The notes under the pieces: generated by a model
Told to the model about the DNA's origin: nothing
Database searches by the model: none
The model's input: only the letters and a program-made list of their open reading frames with translations
Program-made: the position numbers and the translations under genes
NCBI GenBank assembly: GCA_026169375.1
Contig: JAPFCR010000012.1
Location: 22,182-86,181, forward strand
Source of the DNA: Sporosarcina sp.
GTDB taxonomy: Bacteria > Bacillota > Bacilli > Bacillales_A > Planococcaceae
Direction of reading: 5' to 3'
Length of the DNA stretch: 64,000 nucleotides
Shown: positions 27,723 through 37,600 of the stretch, piece by piece
How the letters are laid out: the number at the start of each line of letters is the position of its first letter
Position numbering within the stretch: position 1 is the first letter of the stretch

Positions 27723-28583
27723 TCATTTATATCTTTTATAAAGTACTTGTGTACCTTTTTCACCATAACCTTGTTCAATTAATTGGTCATACATGCTACG
27801 CGCCATAGCTAAGCCTGGCAATTCAAGTTGCATCATTTCTGCTTCCGCTAACGCGATATCCATATCTTTCAAAAAGTGCTTCACGTAAAATCCTGGTTCA
27901 AAATCTCCTTTTAACATACGCGGTGCTAAATTCGATAAAGACCATGAACCTGCTGCCCCTGATGCAATAGATGATAAGACAACATCCGGATTAAGCCCTG
28001 CATTTTCCGCATAAACAATTGCTTCACAAACACCAATCATATTTGTTGCAATTGCAATTTGATTGGCCATTTTAGTATGTTGACCAGCTCCTGCTTCACC
28101 TTGATAAACGATATCTTCCCCAAACACTTGTAACATTGGTTCGATTTCTTTAAATACTTCTTTATTCCCACCACACATAATCGATAAAGTACCATTTTGT
28201 GCACCAATATCGCCACCGGAAACAGGTGCATCAATCGCGTTCATTTGTAATTCTTGTGCTCTTTTTGCAATTCTTATTGCGAGCGCCGGACTAGATGTTG
28301 TCATATCGATCACGATTTGATTTTTTCTCCCAACTTCAAAAATACCTTTTTCTCCGAAATAAACTTGTTCTACATCTTTTGGATAACCAACCATCGTGAA
28401 AATGAGTTGTGCATCTTTAGCAGCGTCGGTTACCTTATCTGCCCAAACCGCACCCTCTTCAAGTAATTCTGCCGCTTTAGATTTTGTTCGTGTATAAATT
28501 GTAACTTCATAACCTGCCTTTAGTAAGTGCCTCACAACACTTTTCCCCATTACACCAATCCCCACAAATGCAATTTTCTTCAC
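27723..28583 (-). CDS. ykwC: Beta-hydroxyacid dehydrogenase family oxidoreductase (YkwC)
   Basis: 286-residue NAD(P)-dependent enzyme of the 3-hydroxyisobutyrate/6-phosphogluconate dehydrogenase class. Motifs: FVGIGVMGKSVVRHLL (Rossmann), APVSGGDIGAQNGTL (substrate binding), and AGAGQHTKMANQI with the catalytic Lys. High resemblance to B. subtilis YkwC along the whole length. Physiological substrate not established. Start GTG at 28583 behind AAAGGGGCG. Confidence 0.9.
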   Translation of the reverse strand: MKKIAFVGIGVMGKSVVRHLLKAGYEVTIYTRTKSKAAELLEEGAVWADKVTDAAKDAQLIFTMVGYPKDVEQVYFGEKGIFEVGRKNQIVIDMTTSSPALAIRIAKRAQELQMNAIDAPVSGGDIGAQNGTLSIMCGGNKEVFKEIEPMLQVFGEDIVYQGEAGAGQHTKMANQIAIATNMIGVCEAIVYAENAGLNPDVVLSSIASGAAGSWSLSNLAPRMLKGDFEPGFYVKHFLKDMDIALAEAEMMQLELPGLAMARSMYDQLIEQGYGEKGTQVLYKRYK

Positions 28584-28708
28584 CTTTGTTCACGCCCCTT
28601 TTTATTTACAGTCTATTCTAACAGATTCTTTTAACTTTTTCTCTTAAAAATTATGTATGATTAACGCTAAACTAATCCGTCTCAATCACTTTTCTTCAAC
28701 AATGAACA

Positions 28709-28741
28709 AAAAAAGAGGACGAACTTTTAAAAGTTCATCCT
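28709..28741 (-). terminator. Terminator-like hairpin upstream of ykwC
   Basis: AGGATGAACTTTTAAAAGTTCGTCCT on the minus strand (arms about 28716-28741) followed by seven T residues. There is no annotated gene before it on that strand, so it may end a small RNA or act as an attenuator for ykwC. Confidence 0.75.
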
Positions 28742-28793
28742 AAAAGGGGGAAATGAGAATGTTGCTGTGTTCAATTATAATGTGCCCCCTTTT
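28742..28793. repeat. G-run/C-run inverted repeat next to the ykwC upstream hairpin
   Basis: AAAAGGGGG (28742-28750) and CCCCCTTTT (28785-28793), a perfect 9-bp inverted repeat with a 34-base loop, directly adjoining the terminator-like hairpin. The 28584-29009 gap otherwise holds only the lipoprotein promoter and AT-rich sequence. Confidence 0.6.
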
Positions 28794-28931
28794 CAGCAGA
28801 GTTAAACATCTTTTTCTAAAAAAAATCTTTTCTTTTTCCTCATGCTTTTTTTATGCTTCGATAATATAAACATTTATAATAAAAGACTTTTTTCAAAACT
28901 TTACTCATTTCACTATTTTTTTACGAAATAG

Positions 28932-28959
28932 TTGTTTTTTGCCAAAATAGGAATACAAT
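28932..28959 (+). promoter_or_regulatory. Promoter of acidic lipoprotein gene
   Basis: TTGTTT, 16-base spacer, TACAAT at 28954-28959, about 50 bases before the start codon. Confidence 0.55.
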
Positions 28960-29009
28960 GAAACTTAAAGATGAGTCAATCGTCTATATAAGTAAGGGGA
29001 GGAAGTTAA

Positions 29010-29771
29010 ATGTTTAAGAAATCATATTTAATGTCGGTGCTACTCATTGCCATGCTGATTTTAGGGGCTTGTGGTACGTCGACTCAAAAAAGCGGATCAA
29101 CAAGCAATAAGTCTAATGGACAAGATACGACTGAAGATGTAGAGCAGAATGAAGAAGAAAATAGCGACGACGAAGATGAGTTAGAAGAGGACGAAGAAGT
29201 TATTGAAGATGAAACCGACAACCAAGGTACTGAAGAAGATAACGATAACCAAGGTACTGAAGAAGATGATGAGTCAGAAGAAAACGGCACAAATTCTGAA
29301 GACGATCAAAACGAAGCAGAAACTGATCAATTTCAAGAAAATGCCAAGCAAGTAGATAGCGATGCACAAGATTATGCAATTCACATCCTACCAGCCTATA
29401 CACTTACAAGTGAGGAACCTGGTCGAGATTCACTTTACTTAACTGAAGACGGCAATACTTTCATGAGAATTGAAACTAATCCTTTTAACCAAGATGATTA
29501 TGATTACTTTAAAGAAAATACAGTTTCTTTATTAGAATCAACAAAAGCTGATGGTGAAACAGTATCAGAAATCACAGAAGAAAATTCATTGCCGCAAGGT
29601 GAAAACGTGAAAAATGCAGTTGGCTATACTGTTAAAGCGAATGACAGCATCTTAACAGGAATCGTCTTTGAAAAAGATGGTTTGCTTGTACGCTTAACTA
29701 TTTTTGACACACCAACTCAAGAACACTACAGTAACTTCTTAAAAATGGGAGAAACCATTACAAATAAATAA
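29010..29771 (+). CDS. Acidic lipoprotein of unknown function
   Basis: 253 residues: lipoprotein signal ending LILGAC (Cys about 21), a very acidic low-complexity linker of about 80 residues rich in Glu, Asp and Asn, then a C-terminal domain (about 120-253) with alternating beta patterns such as YAIHILPAYTLTSEEPGRDS. The linker contains DNQGTEED twice in tandem. The family is not recognised. It should sit on the outer membrane face with the acidic linker crossing the wall. ATG at 29010 follows AAGGGGAGGAAG. Single-gene unit with its own promoter and terminator. Confidence 0.82.
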   Translation: MFKKSYLMSVLLIAMLILGACGTSTQKSGSTSNKSNGQDTTEDVEQNEEENSDDEDELEEDEEVIEDETDNQGTEEDNDNQGTEEDDESEENGTNSEDDQNEAETDQFQENAKQVDSDAQDYAIHILPAYTLTSEEPGRDSLYLTEDGNTFMRIETNPFNQDDYDYFKENTVSLLESTKADGETVSEITEENSLPQGENVKNAVGYTVKANDSILTGIVFEKDGLLVRLTIFDTPTQEHYSNFLKMGETITNK

Positions 29772-29786
29772 CAAGAATGAATGAAT

Positions 29787-29827
29787 AAAATGTGGATACT
29801 CGTAAATGAGTGTCCACATTTTATTTT
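29787..29827. terminator. Bidirectional terminator between lipoprotein and MarR genes
   Basis: AATGTGGATACTC pairs with GAGTGTCCACATT (one mismatch), with T-runs on both strands. Confidence 0.9.
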
Positions 29828-30264
29828 GATAAATTTTTTACAGATAATCCAAGTTTTTTAATAAGCTGAGTCGCTGTCTCCTGCTCTTCTACATCAAGTG
29901 CTTTCATGATCTCTTCAATTTTCCCAGCATGCTTAGGAAATATAGATTCAATTAATTCTGTTCCCTGATCTGTGATCGCAATATACGTGACCCTTTTATC
30001 TTCCTCACAACAAATACGTTGTAAAAAGCCTTTTTCTTGCAATCGATTCACAACATAAGTCATAGAACCACTTTGCAGTAAGATTTTTTGACCAATTTTT
30101 TGTATCGGTTGTCGCCCTTTATGATAAAGTAATTCAAGCACTCCAAACTCTGTGGGATTTAATCCATATTGCTCAATCAATTTACTCGATTCTTCAAGAA
30201 TCACTTTACTAGCCCTAGAAAGAACGATAAACAATTGAAGTGCTCGTTCTTGATTTTCCATCAT
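29821..30264 (-). CDS. mhqR: MarR-family regulator, MhqR-like
   Basis: 147-residue winged-helix repressor. GLNPTEFGVLELLYHKG, QSGSMTYVVNRLQEKGFLQR and EEDKRVTYIAITDQG match B. subtilis MhqR (YkvE), which controls quinone and nitroaromatic detoxification genes. Cys residues in ICCEED could sense electrophiles (inference). Target genes are not visible nearby. ATG at 30264 or 30261, behind AGGTGA. The histidine kinase gene follows it on the same strand. Confidence 0.8.
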   Translation of the reverse strand: MMENQERALQLFIVLSRASKVILEESSKLIEQYGLNPTEFGVLELLYHKGRQPIQKIGQKILLQSGSMTYVVNRLQEKGFLQRICCEEDKRVTYIAITDQGTELIESIFPKHAGKIEEIMKALDVEEQETATQLIKKLGLSVKNLSK

Positions 30265-30357
30265 TTTTTCACCTACTATAATTCCTTCACTTTATTTTAT
30301 CTTAGTATATCGAAATTACAGCATGACTGTCAAAATAAACTCCTGATCTTGATCATT

Positions 30358-31782
30358 CTACTTTGAGTTTATTAACTTTTTAAATGCCGTTTCGTCTTTT
30401 TCAATAATTGGAAAGGTTACGATAAAGCTTGTCCCTATGCCCACTTCACTTGAGACAGAAATTGTCCCCCCATGATCCTCCACTGTTTGCAGCACAAAAG
30501 GCATTCCAAGTCCAGTCCCATCAGACCGTGTTGTAAAGTAAGGCATGAAAACTTGTGTTAAATTATGCGCTTCAATCCCTTTACCTGTATCTTTAATGAT
30601 GACATTCACTTGACCTTCCCCGCAGTGCTGCATATAAATGGTTAACGTACCTCCAGGTTGCATCGACTCCAAACTATTTTTAAATAAATTTAAAAATACT
30701 TGTTTTAATCGCCCCTCATCCCCCAATAAAAAAGGAACACCATCAAATTCATCCATTCTGACAATTTTAATATTTTCCATAATTGACTTAGGGCTAATTA
30801 CTTGAATAATATTATCTAATAATCCCTTAAGCGACAGTGGTTTCTTTTCAATTTTTGTTGGTTTTGATAACGTTAACATTTCACTTAAAATGTTTTCCAT
30901 TCTTTCAATTTCATCTTCAATTACATTTAAATATTTTGTCGTATCTTCATCTGCTGTTATTTTCAATAATTGCGTAAATCCTTTTAAAGTAGTAATCGGA
31001 TTGCGAATCTCATGTGCGACACTTGCCGCCATTTGCCCAACTTCCAACATAGAATCCGTTTGACCTAACTGCTCTTGTAATAATATCTTTTCTGTATAAT
31101 CTGTTATTTTAAGTAAGAATAAATCAGATACGTGATCTTGAATCATCATAATTTTATAATATCGAATGTTTTTTGTAGGGTGAATATATTGCTGAACCGT
31201 TTCAGCATATTCACTTTCTAATGCTTGCTTCTTAAACGCATCCTCGTTGAACGAATCTTCCGAAAACAAAGAAAGTACATAATCAATATTATTTCCTATA
31301 AAGCGCTCTTTTGATAGATTAAAAAAATCATATGACAAATCATTCATATCTTGAATGTATCCATCTTTAGTACTCAAAAACAATAAACTGCTTGTATGTT
31401 TTAACGCCCCCAACCAATTCTTTTCTTGATTTTCACGAAATTTAATGGGTAAAGCAAAAAGAAGAATAATTACATTCGTCTTATGGTTAAAGTATAAATT
31501 TGTCTTTACAGTGCATTCATTTTTGTCGTTGACTTTCATAAAAAAATGACAAACAATACTTTTTTCAAAACTCAATTTCTCTAATGTTGCTGTAAATTCT
31601 AGTGAAGACTGCTGTGCAATAATTTGGTTAATATTACTTCCCCGACTAACTTTAAAAAATCTTGTAAAGTTTTCATTAACTTCACAAATGTCACCATTTA
31701 ACTCGATAACAGCCATCGGTTTTTCTGTAGCTTCTAAAAAAAACTGAGTGCTTTCATCGATATACTCACTCGTTATTCCCAA
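30358..31782 (-). CDS. Orphan sensor histidine kinase, sporulation-kinase type
   Basis: 474 residues, no membrane segment: two PAS-like regions (about 12-105 and 125-230), HisKA with phosphoacceptor H257 in SVAHEIRNPITTLKGFTQ, and an HATPase_c domain with N, G1 and G2 boxes (FLNLFKNSLESM, KDTGKGIE, GTGLGMPF). HEIRNP with TTLKGF is typical of KinA/KinE-type sporulation and respiration kinases. No response regulator is next to it, so phosphorelay input to Spo0F is a reasonable inference. Start is TTG at 31782 behind AGGAGG. Confidence 0.88.
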   Translation of the reverse strand: MGITSEYIDESTQFFLEATEKPMAVIELNGDICEVNENFTRFFKVSRGSNINQIIAQQSSLEFTATLEKLSFEKSIVCHFFMKVNDKNECTVKTNLYFNHKTNVIILLFALPIKFRENQEKNWLGALKHTSSLLFLSTKDGYIQDMNDLSYDFFNLSKERFIGNNIDYVLSLFSEDSFNEDAFKKQALESEYAETVQQYIHPTKNIRYYKIMMIQDHVSDLFLLKITDYTEKILLQEQLGQTDSMLEVGQMAASVAHEIRNPITTLKGFTQLLKITADEDTTKYLNVIEDEIERMENILSEMLTLSKPTKIEKKPLSLKGLLDNIIQVISPKSIMENIKIVRMDEFDGVPFLLGDEGRLKQVFLNLFKNSLESMQPGGTLTIYMQHCGEGQVNVIIKDTGKGIEAHNLTQVFMPYFTTRSDGTGLGMPFVLQTVEDHGGTISVSSEVGIGTSFIVTFPIIEKDETAFKKLINSK

Positions 31783-31952
31783 TTTTTCAACCTCCTAATG
31801 ATCATTTATAAACAATACGAAGATTGATTATTTTTTTAAATAAAATCAAAAAGCTATTAAATGATTACTAAAATTGTTTCATATCTGCCAATAGATGTGT
31901 ATAGGAGAAAAGGTTCATTTAATTTTGAAAAATGGGAAGTATTTATAATTAT

Positions 31953-32011
31953 TAAAAAACCACTGAAAAAGACCTATACACTATCCCCTAATGCAAGGTT
32001 TTTACAGTGGT
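31953..32011 (-). terminator. Terminator after ktrD
   Basis: Long stem: ACCACTGAAAAAGACCT pairs with AGGTTTTTACAGTGGT (bulged), followed by TTTTTTAAT on the minus strand. Confidence 0.85.
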
Positions 32012-32070
32012 CGAAAAGAAATTTAGTTTAGTGAATAGACTTTTGTCATATTTGGTCAGTTTTTATTTAT

Positions 32071-33423
32071 TTATCCAATAATGACTCGTTCTTCAGGATA
32101 ATGATAATGGGGCTTTTTAGTTCGTCCACCGAGCGTTAGTAAAAATGAAATTAAACCAACACGTCCAATAAACATTAATATCATGATAATCACCTTTCCA
32201 ATAATAGAAAGTTTCGGGGTAACCCCTAATGACATACCACAAGTTCCAAAGGCTGAAGTAATTTCAAATAATAAAGCATTCGCTGGTAAAGTAGAATCTG
32301 TAATAAGCAGTATAATTAAAGCAGCCATCACCATAAAACCTGCTAATAATATAACCGCATACGATCTAAATACATCAACAAGCTTAATTCTTCGGTTAAA
32401 GACATGAATGACTTCTTGCTTTCGCGCAAAGCTAATTAAAAACAAGATCGCAATAGCAAGCGTCGTCGTTCGAATCCCCCCACCTACTGAACTAGGTGAT
32501 GCGCCGATAAACATTAATGTGCTAAGGACGATATCTGTGGCATCACTAAATTGTGTCACATCAAATGTCGTAAGTCCTGCTGAACGCGAAGAAACAGAAT
32601 GAAAGAAAGAAGCAAATACTTTCTCGTGAAATGCCATCCCTTTAAACGAATTCAACGACTCTAAAATAAAAACCATTACAGCACCAAAGACAAGCAGAAT
32701 TCCAAATGTAATCGTTGTAATTTTAGTAAACAAAGAAAAGCGGAAGTTCTCCTTTCGATTCCTCGATAAATACATTCGAACTTCAACTAAAACAGGAAAT
32801 CCAATCGCCCCAAGTACGATTAAAATCATTGTGATTAATTGGATGAAATAATCATTAAAATACATATGTAACGACATCCCTGTTAAATCAAAGCCAGCAT
32901 TTGTTGTTGCGGATACCGCCATAAAAAGACCATTTAAAAGGGCTTCACCAAATGTCTCGAAATCCTTCCATAAATACAATGTGAAAATAAGCCCACCAAT
33001 TAGTTCAATCGCAAAGATTAACACGACAATTTGGCGAATTAATTGAACGATATCGGCGAGGCTGTACTGATTTTGATCTGCCATAATAAGTTGTCGTTCC
33101 CGCATGCCAATTTTCTTTCTCATCATTAACCAAAAAAATGTACCAATCGACATAATGCCAATTCCGCCAAGTTGTAAAACAATCATTAACATTATGATGC
33201 CAAATGACGAGTAAGTGTCACCTATCGTAATCGACGTTAACCCAGTGACACTCACCGCACTTACTGAGGTAAATAAACTATCAATAAACTTTACTTCCAC
33301 GCCCGGCTGATAAACACCCGGTATATTTAAAAGAAGGAAAGAAAATGCTATCGCTAAAAAATAATAAAATACAATAATTTGTACAGGTGTAAATCGTTTA
33401 ATCGTTTGGCGATGATTTCTCAT
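32071..33423 (-). CDS. ktrD: Potassium channel subunit KtrD/KtrB (TrkH superfamily)
   Basis: 450-residue membrane protein with four pore modules. The selectivity-filter glycines are visible in SVTGLTSI, TTNAGFDLTG, SRSAGLTT and GTCGMSLG. It moves K+ (Na+-dependent in Ktr systems) and is gated by a KtrA/KtrC ring. KtrC is encoded 11 kb away in this window, a split arrangement like ktrC/ktrD of B. subtilis. ATG at 33423 follows AAAAGGA. It is 24 bases after the TerC gene on the same strand, so the two may be cotranscribed. Confidence 0.94.
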   Translation of the reverse strand: MRNHRQTIKRFTPVQIIVFYYFLAIAFSFLLLNIPGVYQPGVEVKFIDSLFTSVSAVSVTGLTSITIGDTYSSFGIIMLMIVLQLGGIGIMSIGTFFWLMMRKKIGMRERQLIMADQNQYSLADIVQLIRQIVVLIFAIELIGGLIFTLYLWKDFETFGEALLNGLFMAVSATTNAGFDLTGMSLHMYFNDYFIQLITMILIVLGAIGFPVLVEVRMYLSRNRKENFRFSLFTKITTITFGILLVFGAVMVFILESLNSFKGMAFHEKVFASFFHSVSSRSAGLTTFDVTQFSDATDIVLSTLMFIGASPSSVGGGIRTTTLAIAILFLISFARKQEVIHVFNRRIKLVDVFRSYAVILLAGFMVMAALIILLITDSTLPANALLFEITSAFGTCGMSLGVTPKLSIIGKVIIMILMFIGRVGLISFLLTLGGRTKKPHYHYPEERVIIG

Positions 33424-33447
33424 TCCTTTTCCTCCTTAACGCATTGA

Positions 33448-34197
33448 TTATTTTCTTCTGCCTTCTTTAATCCCTTTAAGATAACCATGTAAAGCAATCC
33501 CAACTAACACGATCCAAAACGTTGCTTTCCATACTGTCGTATTTGGAAAACCTGGATCGATAATTTGTAGTTTCTCATGAGCTAACGTTAAGACGACTAG
33601 CTTTACGCCTACCCACCCAACAATAAGAAATGCTGCGGTTTCAAGCGATGGATATTTCTCTAATAAAACAACAAATTTCCTTGCAGCAAATCGCATAATA
33701 ATGAGTCCAATAATACCACCAAGTAACATGACGGTAAATTGTCCACCGTTAATGCCACCTACGTGAAAGTCTCCCCATTCTGGCAATGTTACTGCTAACG
33801 CTACTGCTGCTAACATGGAATCGAGTGCGAAAGCAATATCTGCAAGTTCAACTTTAAGAACGGTCATCCAAAAACCTGATTTTTTACGTTTCTTTAAATG
33901 TACCTCATTCGAATTACCTTTTTGCTCTAGTATGCTTTTAATGGCAATAAACAATAAATAAGTCGCACCTAAAGCTTGAATTTGCCATATATCAACTAAA
34001 AATGTAATCATAAACAACGCTGCAAATCTAAAAATAAATGCGCCTGCTAATCCATATAATAATGCTTTTTTCTGTTGGACTCTCGGTAAATGTTTGACCA
34101 TAACTGCCATAACAACTGCATTATCCGCAGCTAATAATCCTTCAAGCACAATTAATACGATTAGTACCCATGCATACTCTAAAAAAATTGCTTCCAT
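33448..34197 (-). CDS. meeY: TerC-family manganese exporter (YkoY/MeeY)
   Basis: 249-residue membrane protein of the TerC family with seven to eight helices. Conserved acidic metal-site motifs are VLEGLLAADNAVVMAVM in TM1 and VELADIAFALDSMLAAVA mid-protein. B. subtilis MeeF and MeeY export Mn2+ to metallate secreted enzymes; ykoY/meeY is the founding target of the yybP-ykoY riboswitch, which is also upstream here. ATG at 34197 follows GGGGGG. Confidence 0.92.
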   Translation of the reverse strand: MEAIFLEYAWVLIVLIVLEGLLAADNAVVMAVMVKHLPRVQQKKALLYGLAGAFIFRFAALFMITFLVDIWQIQALGATYLLFIAIKSILEQKGNSNEVHLKKRKKSGFWMTVLKVELADIAFALDSMLAAVALAVTLPEWGDFHVGGINGGQFTVMLLGGIIGLIIMRFAARKFVVLLEKYPSLETAAFLIVGWVGVKLVVLTLAHEKLQIIDPGFPNTTVWKATFWIVLVGIALHGYLKGIKEGRRK

Positions 34198-34314
34198 TAT
34201 GATGCCCCCCTAGTAGTTTTACTGTACCGAATCAAATATCCTTCATTCTTAAATGTAGTGAACCGTGTGTAGATGAAAACAATAAACATAAATTCTCCCT
34301 TACTTATTCAAATT

Positions 34315-34450
34315 AAAAAGACCCTCACCTAATAAAAGGCAAAGGTCTCGCAAAGTCGGAATTTACTTTTACAATTTCGGCTATCATAACCGATGGCAAG
34401 GCCATGTATTGACGATTATGAAATAGGTCTCCCTATTGCTACTCCCCCTT
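34315..34450 (-). ncRNA. yybP-ykoY manganese riboswitch with terminator
   Basis: Read on the minus strand, it opens with GGGGGAGTAGC (34448-34438), the hallmark of the Mn2+-sensing yybP-ykoY aptamer. A region with CATGGCC, CATCGG and TTATGATAG follows, then GACCTTTGCC. That last segment can pair into an intrinsic terminator (AGACC with GGGTCT) followed by TTTTT at 34315-34319. High Mn2+ should favour read-through into the TerC exporter. The adjacent TerC gene strongly supports the call. Confidence 0.92.
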
Positions 34451-34495
34451 GACATATAGTCAAAAGATATTAAGTTATTGGGTACTTTTGCCTTT

Positions 34496-34525
34496 ATTAT
34501 ACCACTTTATATTTTGGATTAGCAA
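34496..34525 (-). promoter_or_regulatory. Promoter of the Mn riboswitch-TerC transcript
   Basis: On the minus strand TTGCTA (34525-34520), 18-base spacer, TATAAT (34501-34496). Transcription would start around 34489, about 40 bases before the aptamer hallmark. A perfect TTGAC-ATATA-GTCAA palindrome (34449-34463) lies just 5' of the aptamer. Confidence 0.65.
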
Positions 34526-34629
34526 TATTTATATGACGCGTTGTCTTCAAAACTTCATAGTAAACATAACCTATACTTTACTATAGTCAACTCTCTATGA
34601 AATTATGCACAACATTCATTGCAAATAGT

Positions 34630-34672
34630 AAAAGTCGTCCGCAAATCGAAATGACCGTACCGGACGACTTTT
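34630..34672 (-). terminator. Terminator after RND pump gene
   Basis: Perfect 12-bp stem AAAAGTCGTCCG and CGGACGACTTTT just past the swrC-like stop codon. Confidence 0.85.
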
Positions 34673-34683
34673 ACTATATCAAG

Positions 34684-37600
34684 TTAAAAACGTTTTTGAA
34701 CTGAAGCTGTTTTTCTTCGACGCTTTCTCATATCTTTGTCGAATAAACTATAAATCACAGGAACGATATATAATGTCAGTAATGTTGAACTAACCAATCC
34801 GCCAATCACCGCAATTCCCATCGGTTGGTTCATTTCTGTTCCCTCACCAAGACCGAGTGCTAGTGGCAATAAGCCAAAAATTGTTGTGAGTGCAGTCATT
34901 AAAATCGGACGAACACGATCACGCGTCGAAATGATAATCGCTTCAAAAGAAGGAATTCCTTTTGCTTTTTGTTGATTAATATAATCGACTAAAATAATTC
35001 CGTTGTTGACAACGATACCAACAAGCACTAATATCCCAATAATCGTCGTTACACTAATCGGTGTATTCGTCACAAACGAACTCAGTGCGACACCAATTAG
35101 CATGAGCGGGACAGAAATCATAATAACAAGCGGATACTTAAAGGATTCGAATTGAGCTGCCATGACGATATAGACAAGAACTACGGCAAGCGCTAAAGCA
35201 AGCATCATATCATAAATCGCACTTTCAAATAGTTCTCGATCTCCTCCGTATGACATTTCAATGTTTTTAGGTAATGCCAATTGGTCGATTAATGTATTCA
35301 CTTCTTTTGTCATTTCGCCTAATGACGCTGTTGATACATATTGCACATCAAATGAAATCGAATATGCTTGATCTATCCGGCGAATTGAAACTGGGCTATC
35401 AGTAATGCCAACTTCCGCCATTTCTTCAAGTGCGATAAATTCTCCCGTTTGTGTGCGCAATTTAATTTTCTTTAATTGCTCTATATTTTCTCGATTTTTT
35501 TCTTCATACTGAACATAAACACCTATTACCTTTTCATCTTCATCGATGATTTGTGTAGCCATTTGACCACGTGTAATGTGATTAATCGAATCTGCAATTT
35601 GATAAGGAAGGAATCCATATTCATCTGCTTTTTCACGGTCAATCTCGATTTCAATTTCTTCTACGCTATTTTCTACTGTGCTTGATACTTCTTGGACAGT
35701 TTCCAATCGTTCGAGCGCTTTTGTCACATCTTCTACGGCATTTGTTAGACGTGTTTCATTCGTATCTTTCAGTGAAAATGACAAAGTATTCGGCGTGGAA
35801 CCAGATGCAGTTTGTAAATTAAAGTTAAGTTCTGCTTCTTGATCAATAGCTTCTAAAACTTTCGGTTGAACATGATCAACAAATTCAAAAATAGAGCGGT
35901 TTCGTTCGGATAATGGCAGGAGTTTCACATAAACTTCTCCCCGCTCTGTATTCGAAGACCCTTGTGATAAACTTTCCTGGGTGCCACCGACTAGACTTAC
36001 ATACACATCGACATCTTTTTCTTCTTTTAATTGCGCTTCAATTTTATCGATAACTTCTTCTGTTGCTGCTGAAGAGGAGCCGTTTGGTAATTGAACAGAT
36101 ATACTCACAAAACCTTCATCTGTCGCCGGTAAAAATTCAGTCCCTACTTTGTATAAACCAAATCCACTTCCGACTAAAAGAACGACTGTCGCCCCTAATA
36201 CAATGATGCGATGGTGAAGCGCCCATTTAACCGAACGTAAAAACCGGTTAAGCGATTTCGAACGACGACGCCTTGCTTCTATATCGGTTTTCGTTTCTTT
36301 CAACATACGACTCGCCATCATCGGTACAACAGTTAGCGCAACAATTAATGATGCAAACAAACTAAATGAAATCGTTAGCGCAAATTCAGTGAAAATCTCC
36401 CCAATAATCCCCGTAATAAAAATAACCGGAACAAACACAGCTAAAGTTGTTAATGTGGAAGCTGTAATCGCACCCCCGACTTCTTTTGTTCCATCAGATG
36501 CAGCTAGTTTCGGTGTTTTCCCCATCACTAAATGACGCTCTATATTTTCAATGACAACAATCGCATTATCTACAAGCATTCCGATTCCAAGTGCTAGTGC
36601 ACCTAATGTCATAATATTTAAGGTGAAATTTGCGAAGTACATCATGACAAATGTGACAATGACGGAGTAAGGAATTGCGACACCGATAATAATTGGACTT
36701 TTAACACCTTTTAGAAATAGAAATAAAACAATCATTGCAAAAAGGCCACCTAAAATAAGTGATTGTCCTGTATTGCCAATTGCTAGCTGGATATAATCGC
36801 CTTGGTCAAATAATAAATCAGCTTTTACATCTTGAAAGGCTTCTGTTTCGAGTAAATCATCTAATGTTTTTTTAAATGCTTTTGATACTTGGGCTGTATT
36901 TGCACCAGACTCTTGTAATACGGACATGAGAACAGCTGCTTCATCATTCGCACGTGTAATCGTTGAAGATTCCGCCTCTTTTAACACTACATGACTGACA
37001 TCACTAATTCTGACTTTCTCGCCGCTTATTGGATGTGTCAAAATGGGAATCGATTTAATATCTTCAATAGACGTCAGCATACTCACAACACGCGTTGTCA
37101 ACTGTTTCTCTTTTGTTGTTATTGGTTCACCTGGCATGGACACATGACTCGCCTGAATAACTTGAACGATGTCTTCTTGTGTCAGTTCATTTTCTTCCAA
37201 TTTTTCTTGACGTAAATTGATTTGAATTTCTTCTACAACATCACCTGAAGTCGTTACACTTGCGACACCTTCAATTCGTTGAAGTTCGCGCTCTAACTCT
37301 TCTGATAGATGACGAATGTCCGATTCTTCAGATTCGGCACGTAAAGAAAGCTGGATAACCGGAAATTGTGCCGGATCAAACTTCATTAATCGCGGTGCAC
37401 TTGCCCCGTCTGGGATAGGTGCTTGGTCAATTCTTTGCATAACATCTAACTGTGCATCATCAATTTTGGTCGACCAATCGAACATTAATAAAACAAACGT
37501 TGATCCTTCTTGAGAAGATGTTTGGATCGTTTTCAATCCGGGCGTTGTCGATAAACTGTTTTCAAGTGGCTTCGTTAGTTTTTCATTCACTTCTATCGGT

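Noticed and set aside
28753..28869. 38-codon frame (MRMLLCSIIMCPLF...) on the plus strand
   Set aside because: The ribosome-binding site lies within the inverted repeat, the composition is odd and no signal supports it; the hairpins explain the site better.
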